Positions 29,576-38,638 of a stretch of 64,000 nt of DNA are shown here, one piece after another. Within the stretch, counting starts at the first letter, position 1, and every line of letters begins with the position of its first letter. A model generated the notes under the pieces. The model saw nothing but the letters and a program-made list of their open reading frames with translations. It did no database searches and had not been told where the DNA came from. Origin of the DNA: Brasilonema sp. UFV-L1 (GTDB lineage: Bacteria > Cyanobacteriota > Cyanobacteriia > Cyanobacteriales > Nostocaceae); the NCBI RefSeq assembly GCF_012912105.1, contig NZ_QMEA01000005.1:100674-164673 (forward strand), in the 5' to 3' direction. A program made the translations under genes and the position numbers.

Positions 29576-30424
29576 TTATACAGGTGTGATACTAGCGATC
29601 ACACCACCCTGTTTATGAATTCGTTGATACTCTTCCGAAAGTTTCTCGAACGGCACCAAATAAACTTGATTGCTACGGCGGAACTTAGAAACCCGATTCA
29701 CGGCATTTGAACGGTAGCCAGTGACTTCGATGCGGTAAACTTTACCTTCTTCAGTTGCCCCAACACCAAGACGAACACGCGCACCTACTGGTGGGTTACG
29801 GAAGGTGCTTCCTGGCGGAACGACTGCGGTTGGCGTTGCATTAATGACTAATGAGTTGAGTTTTGGTGTCTTACCTGCCAAATCTGCTTTGAGAGAACTA
29901 GTGGAAGCACCTCGCACTAACTGGAAGGTATGGGTAAAACCAATCATATGGCTCAATGCTTCGGTCTTGTAACCTCTGATGTAAGGCACCAAGTTTTCAC
30001 CGAAGGTGTTTTGATATTCGTCACTGTCAAGGTAGGAGTCAATTTCAGCTTCAAAGTCACCTGCATCCAGAATGGCACTATGAGCTTTCATTTCATCGTA
30101 GCTGTTGGGGGCGCGACCGAGCAAATGCCGGAAGTTTAGCTCGATAAAACGATAGCGAGGGCAGTCACCAAAGCGGGAGAAGTAGAGATCGGACTTTGCT
30201 ACAGCCCGGACGAACTCACGAACACTGAGTTCACCACGTTTAAATTGTGACTCTGGCACTGTTAGCCGCTCACTTTCCATGACGTATGCATTACCCAGCA
30301 CTTGCCTGTAGACGGCTTGGATGAGGGTTTCTGCTTCTGCGTCAGAACGACCGGGAACCCACTCCTGTGGAGGGGTTTCGTCAAATAAGCTAACTCCTAA
30401 GCGTGACGCTGGTCCAAAAGGCAT
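29576..30424 (-). CDS. cpeC: Phycoerythrin-associated rod linker CpeC
   Basis: ATG 30,424 (MPFGPASRLGVSLFDETPPQ) is chosen because this is the conserved CpeC N-terminus and CAGGAGATGAG precedes it; an upstream in-frame extension to 30,511 is not conserved. The protein has 282 residues. The linker domain ([51 protein letters not shown]) and the CpcD-like domain (VYRIEVTGYRSNAVNRVSKF ... HKQGGVIASITPV) are intact. CpeC links the first phycoerythrin hexamer to the phycocyanin rod. It heads the cpeCDESTR operon, whose leader is the site of light-colour control in Fremyella. Confidence 0.94.
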   Translation of the reverse strand: MPFGPASRLGVSLFDETPPQEWVPGRSDAEAETLIQAVYRQVLGNAYVMESERLTVPESQFKRGELSVREFVRAVAKSDLYFSRFGDCPRYRFIELNFRHLLGRAPNSYDEMKAHSAILDAGDFEAEIDSYLDSDEYQNTFGENLVPYIRGYKTEALSHMIGFTHTFQLVRGASTSSLKADLAGKTPKLNSLVINATPTAVVPPGSTFRNPPVGARVRLGVGATEEGKVYRIEVTGYRSNAVNRVSKFRRSNQVYLVPFEKLSEEYQRIHKQGGVIASITPV

Positions 30425-30865
30425 TAAGCTCATCTCCTGATTAACGACGTAAGCTGAGAGCGATTGTCTCAAAAGATTAAGTAAATTTTGAATTGCTTTT
30501 TCAAGCAACAAATTTTAGAGTTTAGAGTTTTTATTGACTCCAAGAGCTAGAAAAACTGAGTTTTTTAACCCTTTACCAAGGTTTGACACCTTGCACAACC
30601 TCAATCTTCATATAACGTTGTAACCAAAAATATTAAGAATCATGGAGTTTTATTGTGTAGATTAGTTACATCAGTTTGACATCACTCATACATCACTGTG
30701 ATGCAGTCAATCGCTTTTGTTTAAAGCTGCGATAGCGACAACAGTCCAGATTTAGTTTTTCAAACTGGACTATCCTGGCATCTAGAACTCTAGTCACCAG
30801 GTAAGCATTCGCAATATATAAAAATTAACGTTTCTTTATTAACTTGTAAAGATTATGAGAAACTT
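30425..30865 (-). promoter_or_regulatory. cpeCDESTR promoter and leader region
   Basis: This 440-bp AT-rich region precedes cpeC and has no gene. On the minus strand it contains an inverted repeat CAAGGT-GTCAA-ACCTTG (30,577-30,593) about 150 bp upstream of the start codon, and AACTCTAAACTCTAAA direct repeats nearer the gene. In Fremyella the equivalent leader mediates green-light control; whether this repeat does so here is inference. I do not see an exact RcaC L-box pair. Confidence 0.45.
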
Positions 30866-31085
30866 AACAGTTATCAGTTATCAGTTTGAAGAAGTATTCA
30901 GTATTGCTGAATCCAGAATTCAGAATAGAAGAATCAATTAACTCTTTTATTCTGACCGGAGGCTCTGCGGTGAAGCAGCGCTCTTGGTAGGGTTTCCCGA
31001 CAACAGGCGACTGTGAACCCGAAGGGCTGGTGGCTCCGCTCCTGACTCCTGACTCCTGACTCCTGACTTGTGTACTGTGTACTGT
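30866..31085. repeat. Composite interspersed repeat, copy 2 (variant)
   Basis: AACAGTTATCAGTTATCAGTTTGAAGAAG, then TGAATCCAGAATTCAGAAT, GACCGGAGGCTC, GGCTCCGCTCC, three TGACTCC units and TGTGTACTGTGTACTG follow in the same module order as the copy at 45,825. The G/C-rich centre differs. It lies between the cpeC promoter region and the upstream lyase gene and reaches its stop codon. Confidence 0.75.
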
Positions 31086-31086
31086 T

Positions 31087-31656
31087 TTAAGCATGAGTTT
31101 TTTGTTCAACTCCAAAACCCACGAGTACGACATCTTGTAGAGATTGTCCTGTGGGAGGACGGTGATAGTTAAGAATCCGGCGGATGCGGAGATTTGGGTT
31201 AATCAGCGTGATCGAGTCCACTGACACAACACGGGTGTAGGTTGTGGTCATGAGCAATTCTCGCTTTTGTGGGTCAAAGCAAAATTTAGCGATCATCGGT
31301 CGGGCTTCTTCGTAGGCGCGATCGCGCAGATAGTCGCCTTGCAAAATCAGGGAGTCAGGTTGCTCGTAGACAAACAGCATATTCAGTGCATGGGCAGCTT
31401 TCTCGCCTTTTTCGGACACGGTTTCAAAAGCAAGATGATATCCTGGTAGACTATCTAAAAGTGGCGGAGTCGCATACCCGTTATCAGACAAAACCTTTGC
31501 TTTGATTTGTGAGGTGATTGGTTGGATGACAAATTCTGTGTGTGATCGCTCTACTTCTTGCTCGCTCAAGTAATGGTAGGTACGTTCCGTGGTCCAGTTA
31601 CCGACACACGCTTCAAAAAACTGTTGGAACTGCTGGATAGAATCCATCTCAACCAA
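31087..31656 (-). CDS. CpcS/CpeS-CpeU-type phycobiliprotein lyase
   Basis: The protein has 189 residues. The N-terminus QFQQFFEACVGNWTTERTYHYL and the segments SLILQGDYLRDRAYEE, LLMTTTYTRVVSVD and ITLINPNLRIRRILNY fit the S/U lyase family, closer to the U-type subgroup than the two other S-type genes in the window. U-type proteins act alone or as partners of S-type lyases on bilin attachment. It lies upstream of cpeC on the same strand, separated by 660 bp with a repeat, so it likely has its own promoter. The bilin and target site are unknown. Confidence 0.75.
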   Translation of the reverse strand: MVEMDSIQQFQQFFEACVGNWTTERTYHYLSEQEVERSHTEFVIQPITSQIKAKVLSDNGYATPPLLDSLPGYHLAFETVSEKGEKAAHALNMLFVYEQPDSLILQGDYLRDRAYEEARPMIAKFCFDPQKRELLMTTTYTRVVSVDSITLINPNLRIRRILNYHRPPTGQSLQDVVLVGFGVEQKTHA

Positions 31657-31859
31657 ATCTCCAGAGTGCTTTTGCTACAGTATAACTTGACGCTGAAGCC
31701 AAGTGGGTAACACCGATCTGTACTGCTCGGCATTACTCACTTTGATGAGTTATCTATTCGGGTAGTCATCTAAAATTAACTACAAAATAGAATTGCAAAA
31801 AACTATTGTCCCATTGAATAACAAATAGTAGATGAATTGGATAACCATTAAGTCTGATG

Positions 31860-32870
31860 TTACGTCATCTTTTGATTGCTTTGAGCTATGACATCAAATT
31901 GACCCATACATCCATTTTCGGCGATCGCATCCTGATGAGGATGAAACATATACTTACCTGGATAGCGAAAGGCAAATTCTAAGATGTGTCGTTCGGCTGT
32001 CCCCATTGTAATCACATCAGTTTCAAAAGACGGTTTGGTTGTCATTCCTGTGGGATAAACCTTAAAAAAGTTGGCGTGTAGGTGAAAGGTGACTGCTGGG
32101 TCGTATTCAATGATATTCAGGACGTACAGTCGAATCAACTGATTTTGATAAATGCGGATAGGATTATCTATGTAGTAGTCGGGCAGACCGTTGAAGGCAT
32201 AATGTTCATTACGACTGTCATCATTCACGTCATACCCAGCCATGATAAGTACGATCTCATCTGCTGGAGGACGTGGAGTGGGGGGATCGATGATAAACAT
32301 TCCATATAGCCCCTTTGCAACATGACGAGTAACTGGTTCAATGTGACAGTGGTACAAATGAACGCCATAAGGTTCCGCGTCAAATTCATAGATCGTTGCT
32401 GCACCGTGGCGAACTGGACGAATACCATCCATCTCTGAGGGGTGAACGCCATGAAAATGTAGAGAGTGGGAATGTCCCGCCTGGTTGAAGAACAAAACCC
32501 GCACGCGATCGCCTTGTTTTGCCCTAAGTGTTGGTCCTGGTATCCGACCATTTAAATCCCAAATGTTGAAAGAAACAGCACTATTAAGCCGAATCGCAGA
32601 AGTACCAGCAGTTAATCGAAATTCTCGAATGACACGTCCATTTTCTCGCTTTACCGTACCATAGTCAAATTCTCGTACCATCTTGGAGGGGGTTGCTAAA
32701 TCAGCAGTTGTCTGCATCTCCATTGGTGGCACTTTTACCCGTGACTGGCTTCGAGAATTCAGTATTTGCCATAATGCCGCACCAGCCACACCAGTACCTG
32801 CTAAGCCCAACATCAACAGATTACGGCGGCTCCATAGTCTTTCTTGCTCTAAAACAGAATGGTTAGGCAT
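31860..32870 (-). CDS. Two-domain multicopper oxidase, Tat-type signal
   Basis: The protein has 336 residues. The N-terminus has RRNLLMLGLAGTGVAGAALW, a twin-arginine-like export signal. Copper ligands are visible: HSHSLHFHG and HLYHCHIEP in the first domain, HLHANFF and MFHPHQDAIAENGCMGQF in the second. The length and two-domain build resemble nitrite-reductase-like or small laccase-type oxidases rather than three-domain laccases. The substrate is unknown; metal oxidation is plausible because a Fur-family box and a Co/Ni transporter lie upstream on the other strand. It is transcribed away from the transporter. Confidence 0.85.
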   Translation of the reverse strand: MPNHSVLEQERLWSRRNLLMLGLAGTGVAGAALWQILNSRSQSRVKVPPMEMQTTADLATPSKMVREFDYGTVKRENGRVIREFRLTAGTSAIRLNSAVSFNIWDLNGRIPGPTLRAKQGDRVRVLFFNQAGHSHSLHFHGVHPSEMDGIRPVRHGAATIYEFDAEPYGVHLYHCHIEPVTRHVAKGLYGMFIIDPPTPRPPADEIVLIMAGYDVNDDSRNEHYAFNGLPDYYIDNPIRIYQNQLIRLYVLNIIEYDPAVTFHLHANFFKVYPTGMTTKPSFETDVITMGTAERHILEFAFRYPGKYMFHPHQDAIAENGCMGQFDVIAQSNQKMT

Positions 32871-33007
32871 GATTGTATAAATAACTAGTAAATAACTAGC
32901 GGCAATATGAAATTGCTGATAACGTTGCTAATTTTTCGATTATTTCCTGATGGAATACTAAAACAATTAATAATAATTGTCAATATTCTTCAAAATGCTT
33001 ATCTGTG

Positions 33008-33022
33008 TGATAATGATTATCA
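33008..33022. promoter_or_regulatory. Fur-family (Fur/Zur) box, perfect 7-1-7 palindrome
   Basis: TGATAATGATTATCA is a perfect 7-1-7 inverted repeat matching the Fur-family consensus. It lies 137 bp upstream of the multicopper oxidase start and 325 bp upstream of cbiM, in their shared divergent region. The distance favours control of the oxidase, but either is possible. Fur and Zur boxes in cyanobacteria are too similar to tell apart by eye. Confidence 0.7.
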
Positions 33023-33346
33023 ATAAAAAAAGCCTAATTTTTTTAACGTTATCAACTCGCGATTCCAATTCTAAAAAAGGTCTCGTGAAAGAATTTTAAC
33101 TTTTTCTTTCTTGCGTACCGTAGTCACATGGATATTATTGTTTTAAAAACAACAAAAAATCAACCAAAAATATATGATGCGTATTTCTTAGTAGCTGAAG
33201 GCAAAATGGTAGCTAAGACCTTTTTGCTATAGGATATCTCCGTATGCTTAACTACAAAAACGGGAACCTTCGCTCAGAAGGATATTTCTAAAGTCAAGAC
33301 GCCCACCGATTTACACTAAAAGCTTGAGCATCTGCAGGTCGTTATT

Positions 33347-34123
33347 GTGTTAAAAATTATGCCTAAGTCAAAAGTCATATCAAGGTTAGTGAGTCTCATC
33401 TTGATGGCAATGGTGAGTTTTTACTTGATTGTGTGCTTACCGAAACCAGCGTACGCCATGCACATTATGGAAGGTTTTTTACCACCTAGCTGGGCAGTTT
33501 TTTGGTGGATTGTCGGATTACCGTTTTTCATTTTAGGATTGCGATCGCTCACTCGCATCACCAAAGCCAATCCTGAACTAAAATTACTTCTAGCATTAGC
33601 AGGAGCCTTTACTTTTGTGCTGTCAGCATTGAAAATGCCTTCAGTCACAGGTAGTTCTTCGCATCCAACAGGCACAGGATTAGGAGCAGTGCTATTTGGA
33701 CCTTTAGCTATGTCAGTGCTAGGTAGTTTGGTATTGCTATTTCAAGCACTACTATTAGCGCATGGCGGGTTAACAACACTAGGGGCAAATGCATTTTCGA
33801 TGGCAATTGTAGGACCATTTGTTGCCTTCTGGCTATACCGCTTGATTATGCAAAGTGGCAAGCAAAGGTTAGCGATATTTCTAGCATCTGCTGTTGCAGA
33901 TTTGACAACCTATCTTGTGACTTCTGTGCAATTGGCTCTTGCTTTTCCCGCAGCCACGGGTGGTTTTATGGCATCATTTATTAAATTTGCGGGAATTTTT
34001 GCTGTCACACAAGTACCATTAGCAATTAGTGAAGGGTTGTTGACAGTTTTAGTTTGGAATTGGCTTTCTAACTATGGTCATCAAGAATTAGAAATGTTAA
34101 ATATTATGAAAACCAAGAGCTAA
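33347..34123 (+). CDS. cbiM: CbiM, substrate-binding component of Co/Ni ECF transporter
   Basis: The protein has 258 residues from GTG 33,347; an ATG four codons later is the alternative. A signal peptide ([23 protein letters not shown]) ends just before [12 protein letters not shown], the mature N-terminus whose Met-His chelates the metal in CbiM/NikM proteins. Several membrane helices follow, with the conserved [10 protein letters not shown] loop and [19 protein letters not shown]. It binds Co2+ or Ni2+ in the membrane and works with CbiN, CbiQ and CbiO, encoded next. I see no cobalamin riboswitch upstream. Nickel versus cobalt cannot be told from sequence alone. Confidence 0.93.
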   Translation: MLKIMPKSKVISRLVSLILMAMVSFYLIVCLPKPAYAMHIMEGFLPPSWAVFWWIVGLPFFILGLRSLTRITKANPELKLLLALAGAFTFVLSALKMPSVTGSSSHPTGTGLGAVLFGPLAMSVLGSLVLLFQALLLAHGGLTTLGANAFSMAIVGPFVAFWLYRLIMQSGKQRLAIFLASAVADLTTYLVTSVQLALAFPAATGGFMASFIKFAGIFAVTQVPLAISEGLLTVLVWNWLSNYGHQELEMLNIMKTKS

Positions 34124-34240
34124 TAAATGGTAGAAAGTAGTGAGAGATTAATTGAGTTATCTTTTTTGCTAATTAACAACTAACTGTTAATTGATATCTT
34201 ACACATGACGAGTCAATCATTCATGCTGATATGAAATATC

Positions 34241-34555
34241 ATGACTAAGCAAAATCAAAAATGGAATAACTGGCTGTTGTTGTTAGCAGTAGTCCTATTA
34301 ACTGTCAGTCCACTTCTGCTAATCAAAGGTGCAGAATTTGGTGGTGCAGATGGTCAAGCTGAAGAGGAAATCAAAAAAATACAGCCTCAATATGAACCTT
34401 GGTTTAAATCATTAATTGAGTTGCCCAGTGGAGAAGTTGAAAGCCTCATGTTTAGTGTGCAAGCAGCAATAGGTGCTGGTGTGATTGGCTATGTTATTGG
34501 ATTATATAAGGGGCGTTCTGAACAAAGCAAAAAACAAAATGAAAATTCAGATTGA
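34241..34555 (+). CDS. cbiN: CbiN, accessory membrane protein of Co/Ni ECF transporter
   Basis: The protein has 104 residues and two membrane helices (WLLLLAVVLLTVSPLLLIKG and VQAAIGAGVIGYVIGLY) around a periplasmic loop with GAEFGGADGQAEEEIKKIQPQYEPWF, the CbiN signature. CbiN helps load metal onto CbiM. It sits 117 bp after cbiM and overlaps the start of cbiQ by 17 bp. Confidence 0.92.
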   Translation: MTKQNQKWNNWLLLLAVVLLTVSPLLLIKGAEFGGADGQAEEEIKKIQPQYEPWFKSLIELPSGEVESLMFSVQAAIGAGVIGYVIGLYKGRSEQSKKQNENSD

Positions 34556-35336
34556 TACCTTAGCTTACACAAATCGCTTACGTTGGTTACCGCCAGAACA
34601 AAAATTGCTGTTTGCAACTGCTTTGCTACTCATTACTGCCTTTGCTCATCCTTTCGTTCAAGTTTTGATTGCAGTTTGGATAAGCGTTTGGACTGTTATT
34701 TATGCAGGGATTCCTGCTAAAACTTATCTGAAATTAGTTTATTTTGCTACTCTATTTTGGTTAACGAGTTTACCTGCTTTAGTCATGAATGGAGTAGATT
34801 TTTCTCATATACATTTAGTGCCAAATGATTCAGTCGCTGGGTTGAGTTTTGGCTCTTATTATGTATACATCAGTCACAAAGGTATTGAGCAGGGATTGAC
34901 TATTTTAACGCGAGCGCTCGCCTCTTTATCCTGCCTATACTTTATCATGCTAACTATTCCCTTTTCAGAACTTTTGCAAATCTTGCGTCGCATAGGAGTT
35001 CCAGTACTTTTAACAGAACTTTTATTGCTGATGTACCGCTTTATTTTTGTCTTTTTAAATACCACAGCCGAGTTATGGACAGCTCAACAATCTCGTGGTG
35101 GCTATCGAACTTTTAGAACTGGAATGAAAAGTTTAGCACTGTTGATTGGACAATTACTAAAGCGAACAATAGAAAATTATCGTCAAGTCTCCTTAAGTTT
35201 AGCAGCACGAGGTTTTAATGGAGAATTGCGGGTTTGGCATCCGCATCGCTATCAAACATCAAAGCGCTACGCTATAGAAGCGATAGTTGGATGTGCAGTG
35301 TTAATAGGATTGGAATGGAACAGCTTGCTTTCGTAG
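34539..35336 (+). CDS. cbiQ: CbiQ, transmembrane energy-coupling component
   Basis: ATG 34,539 (MKIQIDTLAYTNRLRWLPPE) is the conserved CbiQ start and overlaps the end of cbiN. The protein has 265 residues. There are five to six membrane helices, and the coupling-helix motif AARGFNGE near the C-terminus (S-L-A-A-R-G-F) contacts the ATPase. It transmits ATP hydrolysis from CbiO to CbiM. Confidence 0.92.
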   Translation: MKIQIDTLAYTNRLRWLPPEQKLLFATALLLITAFAHPFVQVLIAVWISVWTVIYAGIPAKTYLKLVYFATLFWLTSLPALVMNGVDFSHIHLVPNDSVAGLSFGSYYVYISHKGIEQGLTILTRALASLSCLYFIMLTIPFSELLQILRRIGVPVLLTELLLLMYRFIFVFLNTTAELWTAQQSRGGYRTFRTGMKSLALLIGQLLKRTIENYRQVSLSLAARGFNGELRVWHPHRYQTSKRYAIEAIVGCAVLIGLEWNSLLS

Positions 35337-35380
35337 CCTCACAAATTTCAGCCTGTAGGCATCTATAGAATGGTGACAAT

Positions 35381-36211
35381 ATGCAGGAATGGTTACTCGA
35401 ATTTGAGCAGGTACATTATACCTACCCAGGTGGACAACAGTCGGCTTTAAATGGTCTGACTTTACGAATCCCTGCTCAGAAAAGATGTGCATTAATTGGT
35501 CAAAACGGGTGTGGTAAAACCACATTATTTTTGTTAGCTAATGGTCTATATAAACCTCATAAAGGAAGAATATCATGGCAGGGTAAGCCACTGCAATATA
35601 ACCGTGACTACCTCATGAAGTTACGGCAAAAAGTCGGATTGATTTTTCAAGATCCAGAACAACAACTTGTCGCCTCTACTGTTGAAGAAGATATTTCTTA
35701 CGGCTTGTGTAATTTGGGGTTACCAGAAGTAGAAATTCAACAGCGAGTCGAGCAGGCTTTGGTAGAATTTGGATTAACTGAACTTGCTCAAAGACCAGTC
35801 CATCATCTTAGTTTGGGACAAAAAAAACGAGTTTCAATAGCAGATGTGATGGTGCTAAAACCAGAACTATTATTGCTAGATGAACCCACTGCTTATTTGG
35901 ATAGACTACACACGCGTAACTTAATGGCAACTCTGAAAAAGATTCATGCATCTGGAACAACAATCTTGATGGCAACTCATGATCTCGATTTAGTCTATCG
36001 CTGGGCAGATTGGATATTAGTCATGGATAGAGGAAGACTTTTGTTAGAAGGAAAGCCACAAGATGTGTTTACTCAACGTACACTTTTAGAAGAGTTACAG
36101 TTAGGAGTCCCACTGATATACGAAATGTTATTTGCTGACGGAGTTGCTGAAGAAGGACCTGTTTTAGAACGGTTACGACAACGAATATTGAATTTGTTTC
36201 GTTATTTTTAG
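35381..36211 (+). CDS. cbiO: CbiO, ATPase of Co/Ni ECF transporter
   Basis: The protein has 276 residues. Walker A is GQNGCGKTTL, the Q-loop is FQDPEQQLVASTVEEDI, the signature is LSLGQKKRV, Walker B is LLLLDEPTAYLD and the switch is ATHDLDL. These are typical of ECF A-components, including the Q-helix-like DPEQQ. It completes the cbiMNQO operon 44 bp after cbiQ and is followed by a terminator. Confidence 0.94.
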   Translation: MQEWLLEFEQVHYTYPGGQQSALNGLTLRIPAQKRCALIGQNGCGKTTLFLLANGLYKPHKGRISWQGKPLQYNRDYLMKLRQKVGLIFQDPEQQLVASTVEEDISYGLCNLGLPEVEIQQRVEQALVEFGLTELAQRPVHHLSLGQKKRVSIADVMVLKPELLLLDEPTAYLDRLHTRNLMATLKKIHASGTTILMATHDLDLVYRWADWILVMDRGRLLLEGKPQDVFTQRTLLEELQLGVPLIYEMLFADGVAEEGPVLERLRQRILNLFRYF

Positions 36212-36299
36212 TGCTCAAAATCAGAATCTGAACACCAAAGTAGACTGTGCTTACACTCTGTGCTTACGCAAATGTGCACCATACGAAACAATAACAAGT

Positions 36300-36324
36300 A
36301 AAAATCTTGAATTTTCAGATTTTT
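36300..36324. terminator. Bidirectional terminator between cbiO and the globin gene
   Basis: AAAAATCT (36,300-36,307) pairs with AGATTTTT (36,317-36,324) around TGAATTTTC; each strand ends in a T run. It lies between the convergent cbiO and globin genes. Confidence 0.65.
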
Positions 36325-36339
36325 AAAAATGTTGGTTAT

Positions 36340-37089
36340 TCATTCTTTTGGAGTCATAATTTCTTGTCGTTCCTTGACCAAACTGAAACCATATATCAGC
36401 CCAACGCCCAATACACTAGTAATTGTAACGATAATCAATAATAACTTCAAGTTCAATTTATTAGATGTAGTAACAGAAGTTGGTGTTGCAACAGAATTCA
36501 TCGTGTTTGGGTTGGTAGTCGGTTGCGATACATTCTCTACATTGTAGATATCCTCATTATTCTTGTCTTCATCATTATTAAAGCTAGACGTAGTCACAGA
36601 AGGTTCTATCGAGTCAAATTCTATTGTTTCTGGGTTGATACTTATTCTTCTGAATTCATTCTCCAATTCAGGATTTTCTTCATAAGACTTTGCCCCTTCT
36701 TGCATGAGCTTCACTATCTCTGCATAAGCATCTGTCCACACCTGTTTCACTTCTGGAGTCCAGTGTGTTCCTAAATATTCTTCAAAGGTTTTTAACAGCA
36801 TCTCACCTACCATTGGATACTGTTCTAGCGTGACACCATACCTTACATGTCTTGCTCCTAAATCCCTTAGTATAGTTGCTAAGTAAGCAAGGTTACGCTC
36901 ATTGTAAATTGCCAATACCAAAGTTTGTATTAACTTCTCGTTCTGCTGCTCCATATTGGTGTTGGCAAATAAGGGCATCAGATCGGGATATTGATTAAAC
37001 AGATTGTAATAGAATCTAGATGCAAATTTTGTTGCGTGCGGTCTAATGAGTGCAAAACTTTCTTGCAGAATCTTGAAATTCAAAGACAT
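36340..37089 (-). CDS. Globin with C-terminal membrane anchor
   Basis: The protein has 249 residues. Residues 1-140 form a bacterial globin domain of the flavohaemoglobin/Vitreoscilla type: ESFALIRPHATKFASRFYYN, LMPLF with Phe41 at CD1, LGARHVRYGV with proximal His81, and TPEVKQVWTDAYAEIVKLM. There is no reductase domain. A Ser/Thr/Asn-rich acidic linker (~150-210) leads to one membrane helix (about 212-237, LNLKLLLIIVTITSVLGVGL), which would leave the globin in the cytoplasm or at the thylakoid surface depending on topology. The function may be NO or O2 binding; this is inference. A DUF3050 gene lies 280 bp upstream on the same strand. Confidence 0.88.
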   Translation of the reverse strand: MSLNFKILQESFALIRPHATKFASRFYYNLFNQYPDLMPLFANTNMEQQNEKLIQTLVLAIYNERNLAYLATILRDLGARHVRYGVTLEQYPMVGEMLLKTFEEYLGTHWTPEVKQVWTDAYAEIVKLMQEGAKSYEENPELENEFRRISINPETIEFDSIEPSVTTSSFNNDEDKNNEDIYNVENVSQPTTNPNTMNSVATPTSVTTSNKLNLKLLLIIVTITSVLGVGLIYGFSLVKERQEIMTPKE

Positions 37090-37332
37090 GGCTTAAACCT
37101 TGTAAATATTCAGATGTGATGAACACACCTTTGTAAATAGTTATACTGTGGGTTTATGGTAGATGACCTTTGTTCTCATCTGTAAGTTTTTACGGATACG
37201 CTGCGCCGTTAGCTCTAAATGCTTCTTCAGTTATAATTTTATTGGATAAAGCTGGATAAATCGTCCAAGCCTTTTACTGTTTTATCGTTTCAACGGGTGA
37301 TGAGGGTATCTTTAACCCTCCAAGACCACTCA

Positions 37333-37359
37333 GTTCACGTCACTAGCTGCGACGTGAAC
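37333..37359 (-). terminator. Hairpin downstream of DUF3050 gene
   Basis: GTTCACGTC (37,333-37,341) and GACGTGAAC (37,351-37,359) form a perfect 9-bp stem just after the DUF3050 stop codon, with a second small stem GAGGGT/ACCCTC beside it. It probably separates this gene from the globin gene. Confidence 0.5.
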
Positions 37360-37369
37360 GCCGCGATGA

Positions 37370-38176
37370 CTACAGAGTCAACCTGGTGAGACTTCCTCTA
37401 GTTTTTCGTTTACCATTCAATATATGAAGTACCACTCCGTCCCAAAGAGAAATGCGGAATAACAAAGCTTCTTGAGCAGCTATAGCGCTTTGTTCCCACT
37501 TTTCATCATCATCCCCACATAAATTTTTCAGAAGTTGCTCACCCATTGGTCCATGAACGTCCTCGTCAAGATGGGTATGTCGTTCTAGATAAAGAGATAA
37601 CTGCTGACAGTTGAATCTGGAATTATCTAAGCTTTTAAGGATGCGTTGAAACATGAATGGAATAACATCTTCCCTACCAAACAAAAAGTTAGCAGCGACT
37701 TCGTGAATTAACTTAGAAGTTGCTTTCATAGTCGAGAGGACAAATCCCTTAGTTGCAGATGGAATTGTGACACTATCCAGAGCATATTGTACAGATTTCC
37801 CATTTTGAAGTTGCTCGATAAAACTTTGAATAGGAATTGTATTAGCACCAATCTCACGCATTCCAGCAAGATAAAGATCAAAATGACTTATAAATACACC
37901 AGGTGAAACTTCATCAGTTTCTTCAGCTAAAACTATGTCGTTAATTAATCGAGCTGAAAAAATGTCTTTTGGTGGTAACCAAGGTACTGTTACACAAGTA
38001 AGTTTTCTTTGAAGTGTTTTTACTAAACACATAAAATCCCATACTGCAAAGCTATGAGATTCCATAAAAATTTGTAGAGAGTACAAGTCCACAAGCTCAG
38101 TATAAACTCGATGATTAACCAGATGATGTTTCAGTGGATAAATAAAGTCTATCAACTGTAAATAACGGTCTGACAT
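37370..38176 (-). CDS. DUF3050 protein (haem-oxygenase-like fold)
   Basis: The protein has 268 residues. [51 protein letters not shown] is the DUF3050 core, here described by its start (about residue 17) and end (about 67). [21 protein letters not shown] supplies several His and Asp residues likely to bind metal. The family has a haem-oxygenase-like all-helical fold with a probable di-iron site; no reaction is established that I know of. The neighbouring globin could hint at oxygen or NO chemistry, which is inference. The 462 bp upstream (38,177-38,638) hold no gene. Confidence 0.85.
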   Translation of the reverse strand: MSDRYLQLIDFIYPLKHHLVNHRVYTELVDLYSLQIFMESHSFAVWDFMCLVKTLQRKLTCVTVPWLPPKDIFSARLINDIVLAEETDEVSPGVFISHFDLYLAGMREIGANTIPIQSFIEQLQNGKSVQYALDSVTIPSATKGFVLSTMKATSKLIHEVAANFLFGREDVIPFMFQRILKSLDNSRFNCQQLSLYLERHTHLDEDVHGPMGEQLLKNLCGDDDEKWEQSAIAAQEALLFRISLWDGVVLHILNGKRKTRGSLTRLTL

Positions 38177-38638
38177 ATGGTAGAATGTTAGATTTGATAG
38201 AATGTACTCTACTTTTTAATTGTAATGATGTTAGAAAGTTAAGCAATGTATTTATAGCTCAAACATCAATAGTATAATCCTCAAAAAATTCTGTCCTCAG
38301 GAACGTAGGCAGGGGAAACGCTCCTGGGTTCTTCTTCAAGTACTATTGTTGTCATTAGCAATACTTGGCAATCCCTCTGCTTTGATTGTTTCTTTTTTTC
38401 TTCATGTAAATATATTTACTGACACTTTTAAGTACTGTTTTTCAGAGTTTCTGTGAGTATACATTCAATAATTTTTCAACATCCCTGGTATGAGAAATAC
38501 TGAAATCTAACATCATGTAATATAATACATAATATCTACGTATTAGTAAATATTGCTACTGAGAATCAAATATTAGTTTTGTTTTTAAATAAACAAAAAT
38601 CACTAGAATACTGATTCTGAGTCCTGAACTCTGCCTTC

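Noticed and set aside
30864..31133. 89-residue minus-strand ORF upstream of cpeC
   Set aside because: It runs through the composite repeat and into the end of the lyase gene in another frame.
33100..33346. Cobalamin riboswitch upstream of cbiM
   Set aside because: I looked for the B12 box and core consensus and did not find them.
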